DNA from: Rhizobiaceae bacterium
Lineage (GTDB): Bacteria > Pseudomonadota > Alphaproteobacteria > Rhizobiales > Rhizobiaceae
Direction of reading: 5' to 3'
Length of the DNA stretch: 48,426 nucleotides
Assembly (NCBI GenBank): GCA_029212415.1
Contig: JARGOF010000043.1
Location: forward strand, 1 to 48,426
The position numbers were made by a program, and so were the translations under genes. Below, piece after piece: positions 37,792-48,208 of the stretch. The notes below the pieces were generated by a model. It was not told where the DNA came from. It did not search any database and saw only the letters and a list, made by a program, of their open reading frames with translations. Position 1 is the stretch's first letter. Each line of letters begins with the position of its first letter.

Positions 37792-38190
37792 TCATTCAAT
37801 AATGAGATCGTCAACCCTGACTTCGAGTGCCTTTGCTATGGCACATATGGCTCTGAGCGATGCTGATTTTGCTCCATTTTCGATGCCAAGCAGATGGTGC
37901 TCGGAAATCTCGGTCCGGTTAGCCAACTCCGTCAGGCTCATCCGGCGATATTCTCGGAAGACTCCAATGGGTCGGCGTCCGCTGCGTATCGCTGCGAGCA
38001 CCTCGTCAGGAAAAACCTCTCGCTTCTTATCGTCATTTTCGTCCGCAAGATTAAGTGCGTCCTGAAGCACTCTTTGCAATGCCGTGAATTCACTTTCCGG
38101 CAAGATCACATAGCGCTCGTCACTCGTCGGCAACGTAAACGTGCTGGCGTTGGCAGCTATCGTGTCTATCATGCTCATATGCAGGTTCAT
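37792..38190 (-). CDS. Antitoxin-like XRE-family regulator
   Basis: 132 residues with a GAGGGAAG site. The N-terminal region (about 25-55; RYVILPESEFTALQRVLQDAL) resembles the segment found before the HTH in type II antitoxins of the HTH/Phd type. The C-terminal HTH (about 78-131) contains LTELANRTEISEHHLLGIENG. No toxin gene is adjacent on either side, so it is an orphan antitoxin-like regulator or a solitary transcription factor. Confidence 0.72.
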   Translation of the reverse strand: MNLHMSMIDTIAANASTFTLPTSDERYVILPESEFTALQRVLQDALNLADENDDKKREVFPDEVLAAIRSGRRPIGVFREYRRMSLTELANRTEISEHHLLGIENGAKSASLRAICAIAKALEVRVDDLIIE

Positions 38191-38929
38191 TTGCTTCCCT
38201 CAAGCCGCACCTGACGCCTTACCGAAAATGTTCAATGATCAAAGCCATTTTGCCATCGCCCATATCGGGTGCCGCTGGTGCTTTATATATCCCCTGAAAC
38301 AGCGCACTTTGCAGTGCTCCGCTTCGATTATTCTCCTGCTCCACCAAGCCATTGGGAACCGATCCCTGGCCGACTGTCGCTGGCATTCAAACTGTGCACG
38401 TGACGCTCGCAATTGGTGGTATTCGCTTTGCAGGCCCTGCGACAAATAGTCAGGCCCCACCTGAAATCGCGTTGCGTCCCAAAATGAACTGGCTCCCACA
38501 AGCCAATACAATTTTACGGTGTTGCACACAGATTACGCTTGCAGCATACTCCTTTCTGCCTTCGATGATCAAGTATGACTGACAAAAAATGCGCGCCTGC
38601 CAGATCCGGTTCCGGCGTCCTTTTCAAGGCACTGCTGGAAAGTGTTCTTTGATGATGGGTTTTGCGATTGTGCTGCCGGGCCAAGAGGTTACCAATGGTC
38701 AGTGAGCAGATCGCATGGAAGGTGTTCACCCATGGTCGCGGGCATTGTCCGATGTTGCCTGATTCCTGCGCGTTTTTTTATCTCCCCAATTGCGCTGCCA
38801 ATCGCAAAATACGGCCCAAATTGAAATTTTCGGGGTATAATGAGAGAAAGACATTCTACCCGGCTTTGATTGCTTGAATACTGGTGTTGTCGCGATTAAG
38901 ACGCATGGCAGATATAACGGAGAGTTTGC
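38191..38929. other. Long intergenic region upstream of pcm
   Basis: About 740 bases with several overlapping short frames on both strands and no recognisable domain. No RNA gene or repeat was recognised. It presumably holds promoters for the minus-strand antitoxin-like gene and for pcm. Confidence 0.4.
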
Positions 38930-39604
38930 ATGACCATCGATTTCAAGCTGGCGCGTCTCAAAATGGTGGACAATCAGATCCGCACCACGGATGTGACTTC
39001 CCATGCGGTGCTGGACGCCTTTTTGTCGGTTGAGCGGGAAAAGTTTGTCCCGGCAAAACTCAGGCCACTTGCCTATATTGACGATGATCTGCGGATTTCC
39101 GGCAATCGGGAAGGGGAGGTGGATCGTTACCTCATGGAACCATCGCCTCTGGCCAAGCTTCTCCAACTGGCAGATGTCAAACCTGATGATGTCGTCCTCG
39201 AAGTTGGCTGCGGCTGTGGCTATGTGTCGGCATTGCTATCCGAATTGGCCGGTTCCGTAGTGGCGCTGGAAACAGACGAAGCGCTTGCGACGACTGCTGC
39301 TGATACGCTTTCGCGCCTTGGCTATGACAATGTCGCCGTTGTCACCGGGCCGCTCAACGAGGGCTACAAGCCGGAAGCGCCCTATGATGTCATTTTCATT
39401 GGGGGTTCGGTTGAGGAACTGCCCCAAACGCTTCTGGAGCAACTCAGGGACGGTGGACGTCTTGTCGTTGTGGAAGGCCAGGGCAATGCATCAAAAGCCA
39501 AACTCTATGTGCGGGAAAATGGACACACAGCGGCACGTCGCGGTTTCAACACATCCGTCAAACCGCTGCCTGGTTTTTCGAAATCGCAGGTATTTGAATT
39601 TTAG
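38930..39604 (+). CDS. pcm: Protein-L-isoaspartate O-methyltransferase
   Basis: 224 residues of the alphaproteobacterial Pcm type, which repairs isoaspartyl damage by SAM-dependent methylation. The SAM motif I is EVGCGCGYVSALLSEL starting at 91, and the pre-motif DDVVLEVG and the later YDVIFIGG are present. The ATG has a GGAGAG site. It heads the conserved pcm-tolC-popZ-valS run, with tolC starting about 170 bases later. Confidence 0.9.
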   Translation: MTIDFKLARLKMVDNQIRTTDVTSHAVLDAFLSVEREKFVPAKLRPLAYIDDDLRISGNREGEVDRYLMEPSPLAKLLQLADVKPDDVVLEVGCGCGYVSALLSELAGSVVALETDEALATTAADTLSRLGYDNVAVVTGPLNEGYKPEAPYDVIFIGGSVEELPQTLLEQLRDGGRLVVVEGQGNASKAKLYVRENGHTAARRGFNTSVKPLPGFSKSQVFEF

Positions 39605-39772
39605 GTACGACCTGTTAAGGATTGTCGTGTTTTATGGTTAACAATACTTATGATTGCGGGCGTATCAGCAAAGGCATTGTCGGTTGCGCCGGTCGTCATG
39701 AAAATCGGGTCTAATCCGGATAGGTTTGCCATCAGCGAATGTTGTGCCGCTGTTTTTCAAGGGAATTGGGTT

Positions 39773-41125
39773 TTGTCAAGTTTGAGTCGTAGTCTGTTGT
39801 TTTCCGTCGCACTGAGCGCCGCAGCATTTGCCCCCCTGTCTGCCAGTGCCGAGACAATTCTTGGAGCGATGGCTGAAGCCTACACCAACAATCCGGATTT
39901 GAATGCCGCCAGAGCAGGGTTGCGGGCAACGGATGAGGGTGTAGCAATCGCCAAATCCGGTTATCGTCCGCAGATTTTTGCAACAGCGAATGCTACCAAG
40001 ACGTCAACGCACCTGGGCGGCACAAATTTGGATTTTCAGTCAAATTCGGCTTCTGTCGGCGTTTCGTTTACGCAATCGTTGTTCGATGGCTTTCAGACCA
40101 AGAACAATGTGCGGGCGGCCGAATCGACCGTATTTGGTGGTCGGCAAGACCTCGTCAATACGGAAATGACGATCCTTCTGTCTGCCGCGCAGATATATGC
40201 CAATCTTGTTCGTGACCTGAAAATCGTTCAGGCCCGCAAACAGAATCTGCAGTTCCTGCAGGAACAGAGGAATGCATCACAGGCCCGGTTTGATGTGGGT
40301 GAAGGAACCCGCACAGATATAGCGCTTGCCCAGGCGCAGCTGGAATTTGCCCGCGCAGCTTTGCTCGCCGCGCAGGCGCAGTACAAATCGAGTATTGCTG
40401 TCTATGTGCAGATTGTCGGTAAAGCGCCAAAGAACCTCAAGGCTCCAACTGCCGCGCGGAAAATTCTTCCTGCTTCCTCTGCCGCGGCTGTGCAGATAGG
40501 CCTGCGTGAGCATCCCAGCATTCTCAGTGCACAATATACGGTGGATGCGGCAGGCTTTAATGTCAAATCAATCGAAGGCACGCTGCTGCCCAGTGTTTCC
40601 TTGAACGGTTCGGTCACCCAGTCTGATGCAGGCGACTCGTTGGGCAGCGTTTCGGCCAATCTGAATGTACCAATTTATCAGGGCGGCGTTGCATCTGCCC
40701 GTGTCCGCCAGTCGAAGGAAACGCTTGGACAAGCGCGGATACTGGTGGATTCGGCGCGTCGGGAAGTCGAGCAGAGCATTTTGACCGACTGGGCTCAGCT
40801 GGAGGCCTCGAATGCATCCATTGCGGCCAACCGGGCCCAAGTCAATGCGGCGCAGCTGGCGCTGAAAGGCGTCGTTGAAGAGCGCAAAGTGGGCCAAAGC
40901 ACAACCCTTGACGTTCTGGAAACGCAGTCGAATGTCCTGTCTGCTCAGGAGGATCTGGCCCAGTCACAACGTGATGCCGTGGTTGCCAGCTATTCCCTTT
41001 TGAGATCAATGGGGCGCTTGACCGTGCAGCGTCTTGGGCTGCGTGTTGCCGGATACAAGCCCGAGCAGCATTACAAGGCCGTCAAAGACAAGTGGTTTGG
41101 CCTGCGCACGGTTGATGGTCGGTAG
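39773..41125 (+). CDS. tolC: TolC-family outer membrane efflux protein
   Basis: Outer-membrane channel of about 450 residues for type I secretion and efflux. A Sec signal (LSSLSRSLLFSVALSAAAFAPLSASA) begins at the TTG at 39773, which has a GGGA site nine bases ahead. ATGs at 39650 and 39698 would bury the signal more than 25 residues inside, so I reject them. Two OEP repeats follow, each with long coiled helices (AMAEAYTNNPDLNAARAGL; then VQIGLREHPSILSAQYTV), and the conserved TPLDVLE-like stretch appears as TTLDVLETQSNVLSAQ. Typical neighbour pcm lies upstream. Confidence 0.88.
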   Translation: MSSLSRSLLFSVALSAAAFAPLSASAETILGAMAEAYTNNPDLNAARAGLRATDEGVAIAKSGYRPQIFATANATKTSTHLGGTNLDFQSNSASVGVSFTQSLFDGFQTKNNVRAAESTVFGGRQDLVNTEMTILLSAAQIYANLVRDLKIVQARKQNLQFLQEQRNASQARFDVGEGTRTDIALAQAQLEFARAALLAAQAQYKSSIAVYVQIVGKAPKNLKAPTAARKILPASSAAAVQIGLREHPSILSAQYTVDAAGFNVKSIEGTLLPSVSLNGSVTQSDAGDSLGSVSANLNVPIYQGGVASARVRQSKETLGQARILVDSARREVEQSILTDWAQLEASNASIAANRAQVNAAQLALKGVVEERKVGQSTTLDVLETQSNVLSAQEDLAQSQRDAVVASYSLLRSMGRLTVQRLGLRVAGYKPEQHYKAVKDKWFGLRTVDGR

Positions 41126-41428
41126 CAGCATCCAGCCATCCTGACCTTGCCGGGCAATTGCCGGGGCTGCAACGGCTGAGATTGTTTCTTGTTCTGGCCT
41201 GCAGCCAATCCTCATGCTCTGCGGGTAAACGTTTCTCTTTGGGTGCGCGTTTTGCCTTCTCGCCAAATGCCTGAGTGTCAAAGATTGATCATTAAACTGT
41301 GTACCGTGAATGGCATTTTGCCGCTTGGGATTCTTTTCTGCATTTCAATAGCATAGACTTGTGTATGTGATTCGGGTTGCGCCTTGCGGCGGTGCTCGGG
41401 TGAAAAGCGGCAAATCTCGAGGAACGAT
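41126..41428. other. Intergenic region between tolC and popZ
   Basis: About 300 bases with no recognised gene. It probably holds the popZ promoter. No clear terminator hairpin was found after tolC. Confidence 0.4.
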
Positions 41429-42424
41429 ATGGCACAGGCAAATGTGGCGCGTGAGCCAAGTATGGAAGAAATACTTGCTTCCATTCGCAAGATCATTGAA
41501 AGCAATGAGGATACGGCGGAGGCTGCACCTGAGGTGGCTGCCACTGACCGCCCCGCTGTAGCGCCATCGATATTTGGTGCGCGCGATACCGAGACGCCGC
41601 TCAGCGTTATCAATGCTGCACCGGCGTTTCGCGCCCCTTCATTGGGTGAGGCCCCGCGCGCGACCCTTTCCGGCGCCACCGCGCCAAAAACCATTGCGCC
41701 AACAACGACATCCTCGACATCGCCAACATCGGCTTCGCCAACGTCGACATCGCCAACATCGACATCGGTAGCATCGAATACGGCATCATCAATTCCGGCC
41801 GCAGCGACTCACTCGTCCGCCGCCACAGCGCCATCTGCGCCGGCAGCCAGCAGAAGCTATTTTGCTGCCGAAGACAAAAAGACCGGTCTGACAGGAACGG
41901 CTAACCCGCTCGGTGATAGAGCCACTGATATGGCCAATAGCGCCGCAGCCCGGCCCGTTGTCTCGCCAAATGTGCCGCCTTTGGCAACGGCTGATGCAGC
42001 ATCTACTTCAACCTATAAAAGCAGGCAGTCTGAGGCGTTGGCAGGTGGCAACAAATTTTCCGCCAGCGCTTCCACTGTTGCTGCCGCTTCACCCGCGCCG
42101 GAAATCAGGAAAACAGATCCCGTCGCAACAGTGAGAAAAGAACAGATGCCCATCAATACATCTGCCCAGGCGACGCCCCGTCGTGAAGACGCACTCATCT
42201 CGGATGATGGGCGTGCCCTGATCTCAGCTGAAGCGGGAGCCAAGGTGGCCGCGTCCTTCGGCAACCTCAATCATGCCGTTTCGCATGGACCGACGCGTTC
42301 CTTTGACGAAATTGCCGAAGAAATGCTTCAGCCGATGTTGCAGGAGTGGCTGGATGACAATCTGCCTACCCTGGTCGAACGTCTTGTCCGTGAAGAGATC
42401 GAACGGGTTGCGCGCGGACGCTGA
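41429..42424 (+). CDS. popZ: Polar organising protein PopZ (DUF2497)
   Basis: 331 residues. PopZ self-assembles at cell poles and tethers the chromosome origin in Caulobacter and relatives. The N-terminal amphipathic helix (MEEILASIRKIIES) and the C-terminal helical module (FDEIAEEMLQPMLQEWLDDN, then LPTLVERLVREEIERVARG) are the conserved ends. The long middle is rich in Pro, Ala, Ser and Thr and intrinsically disordered, with a short in-frame tandem repeat (see below). The ATG at 41429 has a GAGGA site; an earlier ATG at 41384 does not. Confidence 0.93.
   Translation: MAQANVAREPSMEEILASIRKIIESNEDTAEAAPEVAATDRPAVAPSIFGARDTETPLSVINAAPAFRAPSLGEAPRATLSGATAPKTIAPTTTSSTSPTSASPTSTSPTSTSVASNTASSIPAAATHSSAATAPSAPAASRSYFAAEDKKTGLTGTANPLGDRATDMANSAAARPVVSPNVPPLATADAASTSTYKSRQSEALAGGNKFSASASTVAAASPAPEIRKTDPVATVRKEQMPINTSAQATPRREDALISDDGRALISAEAGAKVAASFGNLNHAVSHGPTRSFDEIAEEMLQPMLQEWLDDNLPTLVERLVREEIERVARGR
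41714..41773 (+). repeat. In-frame 15-base tandem repeat in popZ
   Basis: Four copies of a 15-base unit (TCGACATCGCCAACA and variants) that encode STSPT-like pentapeptides, residues 96-115 of PopZ. They lie in the disordered linker, where repeat-number change would alter only linker length. Confidence 0.8.
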
Positions 42425-42686
42425 TCTTTTTTGATCTTGCGACACATCTCCATTATCCTGATACGCAATGGCCCATTGCGCATTTGACCTGTGCGGATTT
42501 CGATCTGCTGGCCATTTGGCTTTTTGGATGCGCGGCAATGCTGCCGTCACCATGATTTTCTCGAAATGACATTTTCTGTCGGTCGCTCCATATCGAGCGT
42601 TGGCGCGCCAATCGGGGATTTGGCTTGAATGGTGTTGTCGGTGCGGGTACACCAACTTCAACACTCCCTTATTGATGGCTGAACAC

Positions 42687-45461
42687 ATGCTCGAAAAAAA
42701 CTATAATGCTGCCGAAAGCGAACCTGAAATCGCCAAGCGCTGGGAAGATGCCGGTGCTTTCAAGGCCGGTGCGGGCGCCAAAGAAGGCGCAGAGACCTTC
42801 AGCATTGTCATTCCGCCACCCAATGTAACGGGCTCGCTGCATATGGGCCATGCTCTGAACAATACGCTGCAGGATATACTGGTTCGCTTTGAGCGGATGC
42901 GCGGCAAGGATGTCCTGTGGCAACCGGGCATGGACCACGCAGGCATTGCGACACAAATGGTTGTCGAACGCCAACTGATGAAAGTTCAACAGCACCGTCG
43001 CGACATGGGTCGGGAAAAATTCATTGAAAAGATCTGGGAGTGGAAGGCCGAATCGGGTGGCACCATTTTCAATCAGCTTCGCCGTCTTGGCGCCTCCTGT
43101 GACTGGTCGCGCGAGCGGTTCACAATGGACGAGGGCCTGTCAAAAGCTGTTCTGCAAGTGTTTGTCACGCTCTTCAGGCAAGGGCTGATCTATAAAGACA
43201 AAAGACTGGTCAATTGGGACCCCAAGCTGCTGACCGCCATTTCGGATCTCGAAGTCGAGCAGGTCGATACCAATGGGCATTTGTGGCATTTGCGCTATCC
43301 ATTGGAGGAGGGTGTTACTTACGAACACCCGATCGCTTTTGACGATGATGGTAACCCAAGTTCCTGGGAGACCAGAGATTATCTGGTGGTCGCCACAACC
43401 CGTCCTGAAACCATGTTGGGCGATTCCGGAATTGCCGTTCATCCCGACGATGCGCGCTATGCGGCGATTGTCGGCAAACATGTCGTGCTGCCACTGGTCG
43501 GCCGACGCATTCCGATTGTCGCGGATGACTATCCGAACCCCGACGAGGGCACGGGCGCAGTGAAGATGACGCCGGCGCATGATTTCAATGATTTTGAAGT
43601 CGGAAAGCGTGCAGGTCTGCGCGCCATCAATATCATGACCCGTGATGCGCATATCACGCTCAAGGACAATGAAGACTTTCTGGAAGGGCTCGACAGTTCT
43701 GATGAACTGACGCGGACATTGGAAGACTATGAAGGCGGTGAGCGTTTTGCCGTGCGCAAAGCCATTGTCGAACGCCTGGAAGAGCTTGGCCTGCTGGAGA
43801 GGATCGAAGACCACAAGCATATGGTGCCGCATGGTGACCGTGGCGGTGTTCCCATCGAACCGTTCCTGACGGATCAATGGTATGTCAACGCCGCCGTTCT
43901 GGCTGAGCCGGCCATTGCCTCGGTTCGTGAGGGACGCACCAATTTTGTTCCCACGACCTGGGAAAAAACCTATTTCGAGTGGATGGAGAATATCCAGCCC
44001 TGGTGTATTTCTCGCCAGCTGTGGTGGGGACACCAGATTCCTGCCTGGTATGGACCCGACGGCCATATATTTGTCGAGTATTCCGAGGCTGAAGCCGAGG
44101 CTGCGGCGCAAGCCCATTACGGCGAGCCGACTGCCTTGGTGCGCGATGAAGACGTGCTTGATACATGGTTTTCGTCAGCCCTCTGGCCGTTTTCGACTCT
44201 GGGCTGGCCTGACCAGACAGCAGAACTGGAAAAATACTATCAGACCGACGTTCTGGTCACCGGTTTTGACATCATATTCTTCTGGGTTGCCAGGATGATG
44301 ATGATGGGTCTGCATTTCATGAAAGATGATGAGGGCGTGCCGATCGAGCCCTTTCACACCGTTTATGTGCACGCGCTTGTACGCGACAAAACGGGCGCCA
44401 AAATGTCCAAGTCCAAGGGCAATGTCATCGATCCTGTTGAACTGATGGACGAATATGGCGCCGATGCACTGCGCTTTTCGCTGGCGATCATGGCAGCCCA
44501 GGGGCGTGACGTAAAACTGGATACCCAGCGTATTGCCGGGTATCGCAATTTTGGTACCAAACTTTGGAACGCTACCCGTTTTGCCGAGATGAATGGCGTT
44601 GCCATACAAAGTGATTTTGATCCGCTCAAGGTCAATTTGACAATCAATCGCTGGATTTTGACCGAATTGTCGCGCGCGGTGCACGATGTAACGGTTGGCA
44701 TTGAAACCTACCGCTTCAATGAAGCCGCATCAGCGGCCTACCGCTTTGTGTGGAACCAGTTCTGCGACTGGTATCTCGAATTGTTGAAACCGGTGTTCAG
44801 CGGTGAAGACGAGGTTGCAAAGCGCGAGGCACAGGGGTGTGCTGCCTATGTTCTGGAGGAGATCTACAAGCTCCTTCATCCCTTCATGCCATTCATGACT
44901 GAGGAATTGTGGGGGCAAAGATCCGGTCAGGATACCCTGCTGTGTCATTCTGAATGGCCAACCCCGGGACACCTGGACGAAGCTGCGGCTGATGAAATCA
45001 ACTGGCTGATCGACCTCGTGTCGGGGCTTCGTTCGGTGCGGTCGGAAATGAATGTGCCGCCTTCGGCGACGTCGCCGCTGATTGCGGTTGGCGCAGATGA
45101 TGAAACCTGTGCGAGACTGCTGCGGCACGATCCGGCCATCAAACGTTTGGCGCGGGTGGAGGATATTGTTCTCGAAAGCGAAGCGCCCAGAGGATGTGCC
45201 CAGATCGTGGTCGGTGATGTCACCTATAGTTTGCCGCTTGGAGCCCTCATTGATCTGGCGGCAGAAACAGCGCGGCTGGAAAAGGCCTTGGCAAAGATTT
45301 CGGCTGATTACGAGAAGATTGGCAAGAAGTTGCAGAACGAAAAGTTCGTCGCCAATGCACGCCCGGAGATTGTCGCAGCGGAACGCGAGAAATTGACGGA
45401 ACTGGAAGGGCAGATGGAGAAGTTCACCACGGCTTTGAAACGCGTTGAGGATGCCGGCTAA
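42687..45461 (+). CDS. valS: Valyl-tRNA synthetase ValS
   Basis: Class I synthetase of about 924 residues. The HIGH-type motif is HMGHA at 52-56 and the KMSKS loop is intact in GAKMSKSKGNVIDP. An editing (CP1) domain lies between, and a C-terminal coiled-coil arm (about 855-920) completes the ValS architecture. The frame is open upstream to 42600; of two ATGs (42675, 42687) I chose the second because its N-terminus (MLEKNYNAAESEPEIAKRWE) matches rhizobial ValS, with low certainty. A terminator follows. Confidence 0.95.
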   Translation: MLEKNYNAAESEPEIAKRWEDAGAFKAGAGAKEGAETFSIVIPPPNVTGSLHMGHALNNTLQDILVRFERMRGKDVLWQPGMDHAGIATQMVVERQLMKVQQHRRDMGREKFIEKIWEWKAESGGTIFNQLRRLGASCDWSRERFTMDEGLSKAVLQVFVTLFRQGLIYKDKRLVNWDPKLLTAISDLEVEQVDTNGHLWHLRYPLEEGVTYEHPIAFDDDGNPSSWETRDYLVVATTRPETMLGDSGIAVHPDDARYAAIVGKHVVLPLVGRRIPIVADDYPNPDEGTGAVKMTPAHDFNDFEVGKRAGLRAINIMTRDAHITLKDNEDFLEGLDSSDELTRTLEDYEGGERFAVRKAIVERLEELGLLERIEDHKHMVPHGDRGGVPIEPFLTDQWYVNAAVLAEPAIASVREGRTNFVPTTWEKTYFEWMENIQPWCISRQLWWGHQIPAWYGPDGHIFVEYSEAEAEAAAQAHYGEPTALVRDEDVLDTWFSSALWPFSTLGWPDQTAELEKYYQTDVLVTGFDIIFFWVARMMMMGLHFMKDDEGVPIEPFHTVYVHALVRDKTGAKMSKSKGNVIDPVELMDEYGADALRFSLAIMAAQGRDVKLDTQRIAGYRNFGTKLWNATRFAEMNGVAIQSDFDPLKVNLTINRWILTELSRAVHDVTVGIETYRFNEAASAAYRFVWNQFCDWYLELLKPVFSGEDEVAKREAQGCAAYVLEEIYKLLHPFMPFMTEELWGQRSGQDTLLCHSEWPTPGHLDEAAADEINWLIDLVSGLRSVRSEMNVPPSATSPLIAVGADDETCARLLRHDPAIKRLARVEDIVLESEAPRGCAQIVVGDVTYSLPLGALIDLAAETARLEKALAKISADYEKIGKKLQNEKFVANARPEIVAAEREKLTELEGQMEKFTTALKRVEDAG

Positions 45462-45492
45462 CGCGCAACCATATGGCGAAGTTGAATAATTG

Positions 45493-45525
45493 AAGGGAGC
45501 AGATTTTATTCTGTTCCCTTTTTTT
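45493..45525 (+). terminator. Intrinsic terminator of valS
   Basis: An 11-base-pair stem with one G-T pair (45493-45503 with 45510-45520), a 6-base loop, and a T run continuing to 45525. It lies 31 bases after the valS stop. Confidence 0.85.
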
Positions 45526-45699
45526 ATGTCTTGAAACGGACTCTGATCGCGAGTTGTGACGATTTCGCAACACTTTTTCAGTAAAGATTTGCTAAGACCG
45601 CTGTTCAACCCTGTTGCCAATTTCCCGCCACAAACCGGGCGCATCCGTTTGTCTGTGAACGGGTCTGGACGATTTACTCTTTACCTTCCGAGGATTCAA

Positions 45700-47424
45700 A
45701 TGGACGTTAAAACCATCGATAAATCAAAGCTGCCCAGCCGCTACACCACTGTAGGTCCTGCACGTGCGCCGCACCGTTCATACCTTTATGCGATGGGGCT
45801 TACCTCCGAAGAAATCAATCAGCCCTTGGTCGGTGTTGCCAGTTGCTGGAATGAGGCGGCGCCGTGCAATATCTCCCTGATGCGTCAGGCGCAGGTGGTT
45901 AAAAAGGGCGTGGCCGCGGCCAAAGGCACCCCACGCGAATTCTGTACAATTACAGTGACCGACGGGATCGCCATGGGGCACCAGGGGATGAAATCCTCAC
46001 TGGTTTCTCGAGATGTGATTGCTGATTCGGTCGAACTGACCATGCGTGGCCATTGTTATGATGCGCTCATCGGGCTGGCTGGATGTGACAAATCTCTTCC
46101 CGGCATGATGATGTCCATGGTGCGCCTCAATGTGCCATCGATCTTCATTTATGGTGGCTCGATCCTGCCCGGCACTTTCCGCGGTCGCCAGATCACCGTG
46201 CAGGACGTATTCGAGGCTGTTGGCCAACATTCGGTTGGTGATATGTCCGATGAAGACCTTGCGGAAATTGAACAGGTTGCATGCCCGTCCGCCGGTTCCT
46301 GCGGCGCCCAGTTCACGGCCAATACAATGGCAACCGTTGCCGAGGCCATTGGTCTGGCTTTGCCCTATTCCTGCGGTGCCCCGGCCCCTTACGAGTTTCG
46401 CGACCGTTTCAGTTTCGCCTCGGGCGAAAAGATCATGGAACTGATCGCACGCAATATCCGACCGCGCGATATTGTTACGCGCAAAGCGCTGGAAAATGCA
46501 GCAACGGTTGTTTCCGCCACCGGTGGGTCAACCAATGCAGCGCTGCATCTGCCGGCTATCGCTCATGAATGCGGCATTGAATTCGATCTGTTCGATGTGG
46601 CCGAGATCTTTCGCAAGACACCCTATATCGCCGATCTCAAGCCGGGTGGCCGCTATGTTGCCAAGGACATGTTTGAAGCCGGTGGCATTCCACTCCTGAT
46701 GAAGACCCTGCTGGAACATGGCTATCTTCATGGTGATTGCATGACGGTTACCGGTCGTACCATTGCCGAGAATATGGAATTTGTGAAATGGAACGATGAG
46801 CAGGATGTTGTGCGGGCCGCAAACAATCCCATTACACCGACGGGCGGTGTTGTCGGGCTGCGCGGCAATCTTGCTCCGGAAGGGGCGATTGTGAAAGTCG
46901 CAGGAATGGTCAAGCAGACATTTACCGGCCCGGCGCGCTGTTTTGATTCCGAAGAAGAATGTTTTGAAGCGGTTTCGGCACGCAGCTACAAGGAAGGTGA
47001 GGTCATTGTCATTCGCTATGAGGGACCAAAGGGTGGTCCTGGCATGCGCGAGATGCTCTCGACAACGGCAGCGTTGTACGGACAGGGCGTTGGCGACAAG
47101 GTCGCTTTGATAACGGATGGACGCTTTTCCGGCGCGACACGCGGATTCTGTGTGGGCCATGTGGGTCCGGAGGCTGCTGTTGGCGGTCCGATCGGTCTCA
47201 TTCAGGATGGCGACATTATTGAAATCGATGCAATCAAGGGCACCATTGAGGTGCATTTGACCGATGACGAACTTGCAGAACGTCGCAAGGCCTGGCAGCC
47301 GCGCGAGACGGATTATACCTCCGGGGTTCTTTGGAAGTACGCTCAGACGGTTGGTACGGCCCGGTTGGGTGCGGTGACGCATCCGGGTGGAGCGAAAGAA
47401 AAAGAGTGTTATGCGGATATCTGA
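45700..47424 (+). CDS. ilvD: Dihydroxy-acid dehydratase IlvD
   Basis: About 574 residues, an Fe-S enzyme that dehydrates 2,3-dihydroxy-isovalerate and -methylvalerate in valine and isoleucine synthesis. The recognisable cluster-binding stretches are [13 protein letters not shown] (about 43-55), [14 protein letters not shown] (about 124-137) and [17 protein letters not shown] (about 193-209). Homologues of this length often belong to the IlvD/Edd group that can act on sugar acids as well, but the overall pattern favours IlvD. The ATG at 45700 has an AGGA site; the frame is open upstream to 45556 without one. Confidence 0.93.
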   Translation: MDVKTIDKSKLPSRYTTVGPARAPHRSYLYAMGLTSEEINQPLVGVASCWNEAAPCNISLMRQAQVVKKGVAAAKGTPREFCTITVTDGIAMGHQGMKSSLVSRDVIADSVELTMRGHCYDALIGLAGCDKSLPGMMMSMVRLNVPSIFIYGGSILPGTFRGRQITVQDVFEAVGQHSVGDMSDEDLAEIEQVACPSAGSCGAQFTANTMATVAEAIGLALPYSCGAPAPYEFRDRFSFASGEKIMELIARNIRPRDIVTRKALENAATVVSATGGSTNAALHLPAIAHECGIEFDLFDVAEIFRKTPYIADLKPGGRYVAKDMFEAGGIPLLMKTLLEHGYLHGDCMTVTGRTIAENMEFVKWNDEQDVVRAANNPITPTGGVVGLRGNLAPEGAIVKVAGMVKQTFTGPARCFDSEEECFEAVSARSYKEGEVIVIRYEGPKGGPGMREMLSTTAALYGQGVGDKVALITDGRFSGATRGFCVGHVGPEAAVGGPIGLIQDGDIIEIDAIKGTIEVHLTDDELAERRKAWQPRETDYTSGVLWKYAQTVGTARLGAVTHPGGAKEKECYADI

Positions 47425-48208
47425 TATGATGTTTGGGCGCGTCTTCGCCTGTCTTTTATATATTACGCTAGGGGCGTCCGGGTCAGCTTATGCTTTTGAC
47501 CTGGATGCCGGCGTAACCGAGAAATCCGGTCCGCTTGTCTTGTTCAAGTTCGGATTTTTCTCCTATAAAAGCGGCAAGAAAGATGACGCGGTCGAAGCAT
47601 ATCGACATGCTGCACAGCAAGGCCATCGTGGTGCACGCTGGGCTTTGGCCAATATGTATGCCGCTGGCGATGGTGTTGTTGAAGATGATTTTGAAGCCTT
47701 CAAGATCTATGACAAGATTGCCCGTGACGGCATAGAGCCCGGCTCCAATGAAACCGGCTATTTTGCAAATGCCCTGGTTTCCCTGGCCTCCTACTACCGG
47801 CGTGGCATTCCCAATTCTCCGGTTCAGCCGGATCTTGCGCAGGCCCGGCAATTGTATTTTCAGGCGGCTTCTGTTTTCGGTATTCCGGAAGCCCAGTTTC
47901 AACTGGGCCGCATGACGCTGGTGGGCGAGGGTGGCAGACGCAATCCCCGTCAGGCCAAGAAATGGCTCAACAGGGCCCGCAAATCCGGTCATCCGGGTGC
48001 TGCAGCGCTGTTTGGTGACACGATTTTTCAGGAAGGCCACACAGTGCGTGGTCTTGCCTATATGACGGTGGCTCTGGAACGCTCCAGATCCGGTGATCGC
48101 GACTGGATCAGGTCAATCCAGGAGGAAGCCTTTTCCATAGCCGATGAGGCTGACCGGCGCACAGCCATGGCGATGGCGGAAAACATGCTGACCAAAGGTG
48201 GCAACTGA
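47411..48208 (+). CDS. exoR: ExoR-like periplasmic Sel1-repeat regulator
   Basis: 265 residues with a Sec signal peptide ending at SAYA (about residue 28). The mature part contains Sel1-like repeats (for example [42 protein letters not shown] and [16 protein letters not shown]). These segments match rhizobial ExoR, the periplasmic inhibitor of the ExoS/ChvI two-component system that represses succinoglycan synthesis. The ATG at 47411 overlaps the ilvD end by 14 bases; ATGs at 47426/47429 are alternatives. Confidence 0.85.
   Translation: MRISDMMFGRVFACLLYITLGASGSAYAFDLDAGVTEKSGPLVLFKFGFFSYKSGKKDDAVEAYRHAAQQGHRGARWALANMYAAGDGVVEDDFEAFKIYDKIARDGIEPGSNETGYFANALVSLASYYRRGIPNSPVQPDLAQARQLYFQAASVFGIPEAQFQLGRMTLVGEGGRRNPRQAKKWLNRARKSGHPGAAALFGDTIFQEGHTVRGLAYMTVALERSRSGDRDWIRSIQEEAFSIADEADRRTAMAMAENMLTKGGN

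Noticed and set aside
38239-38529. Minus-strand open frame of 96 codons.
   Set aside because: Overlapping frames on both strands, no domain, and no context support.
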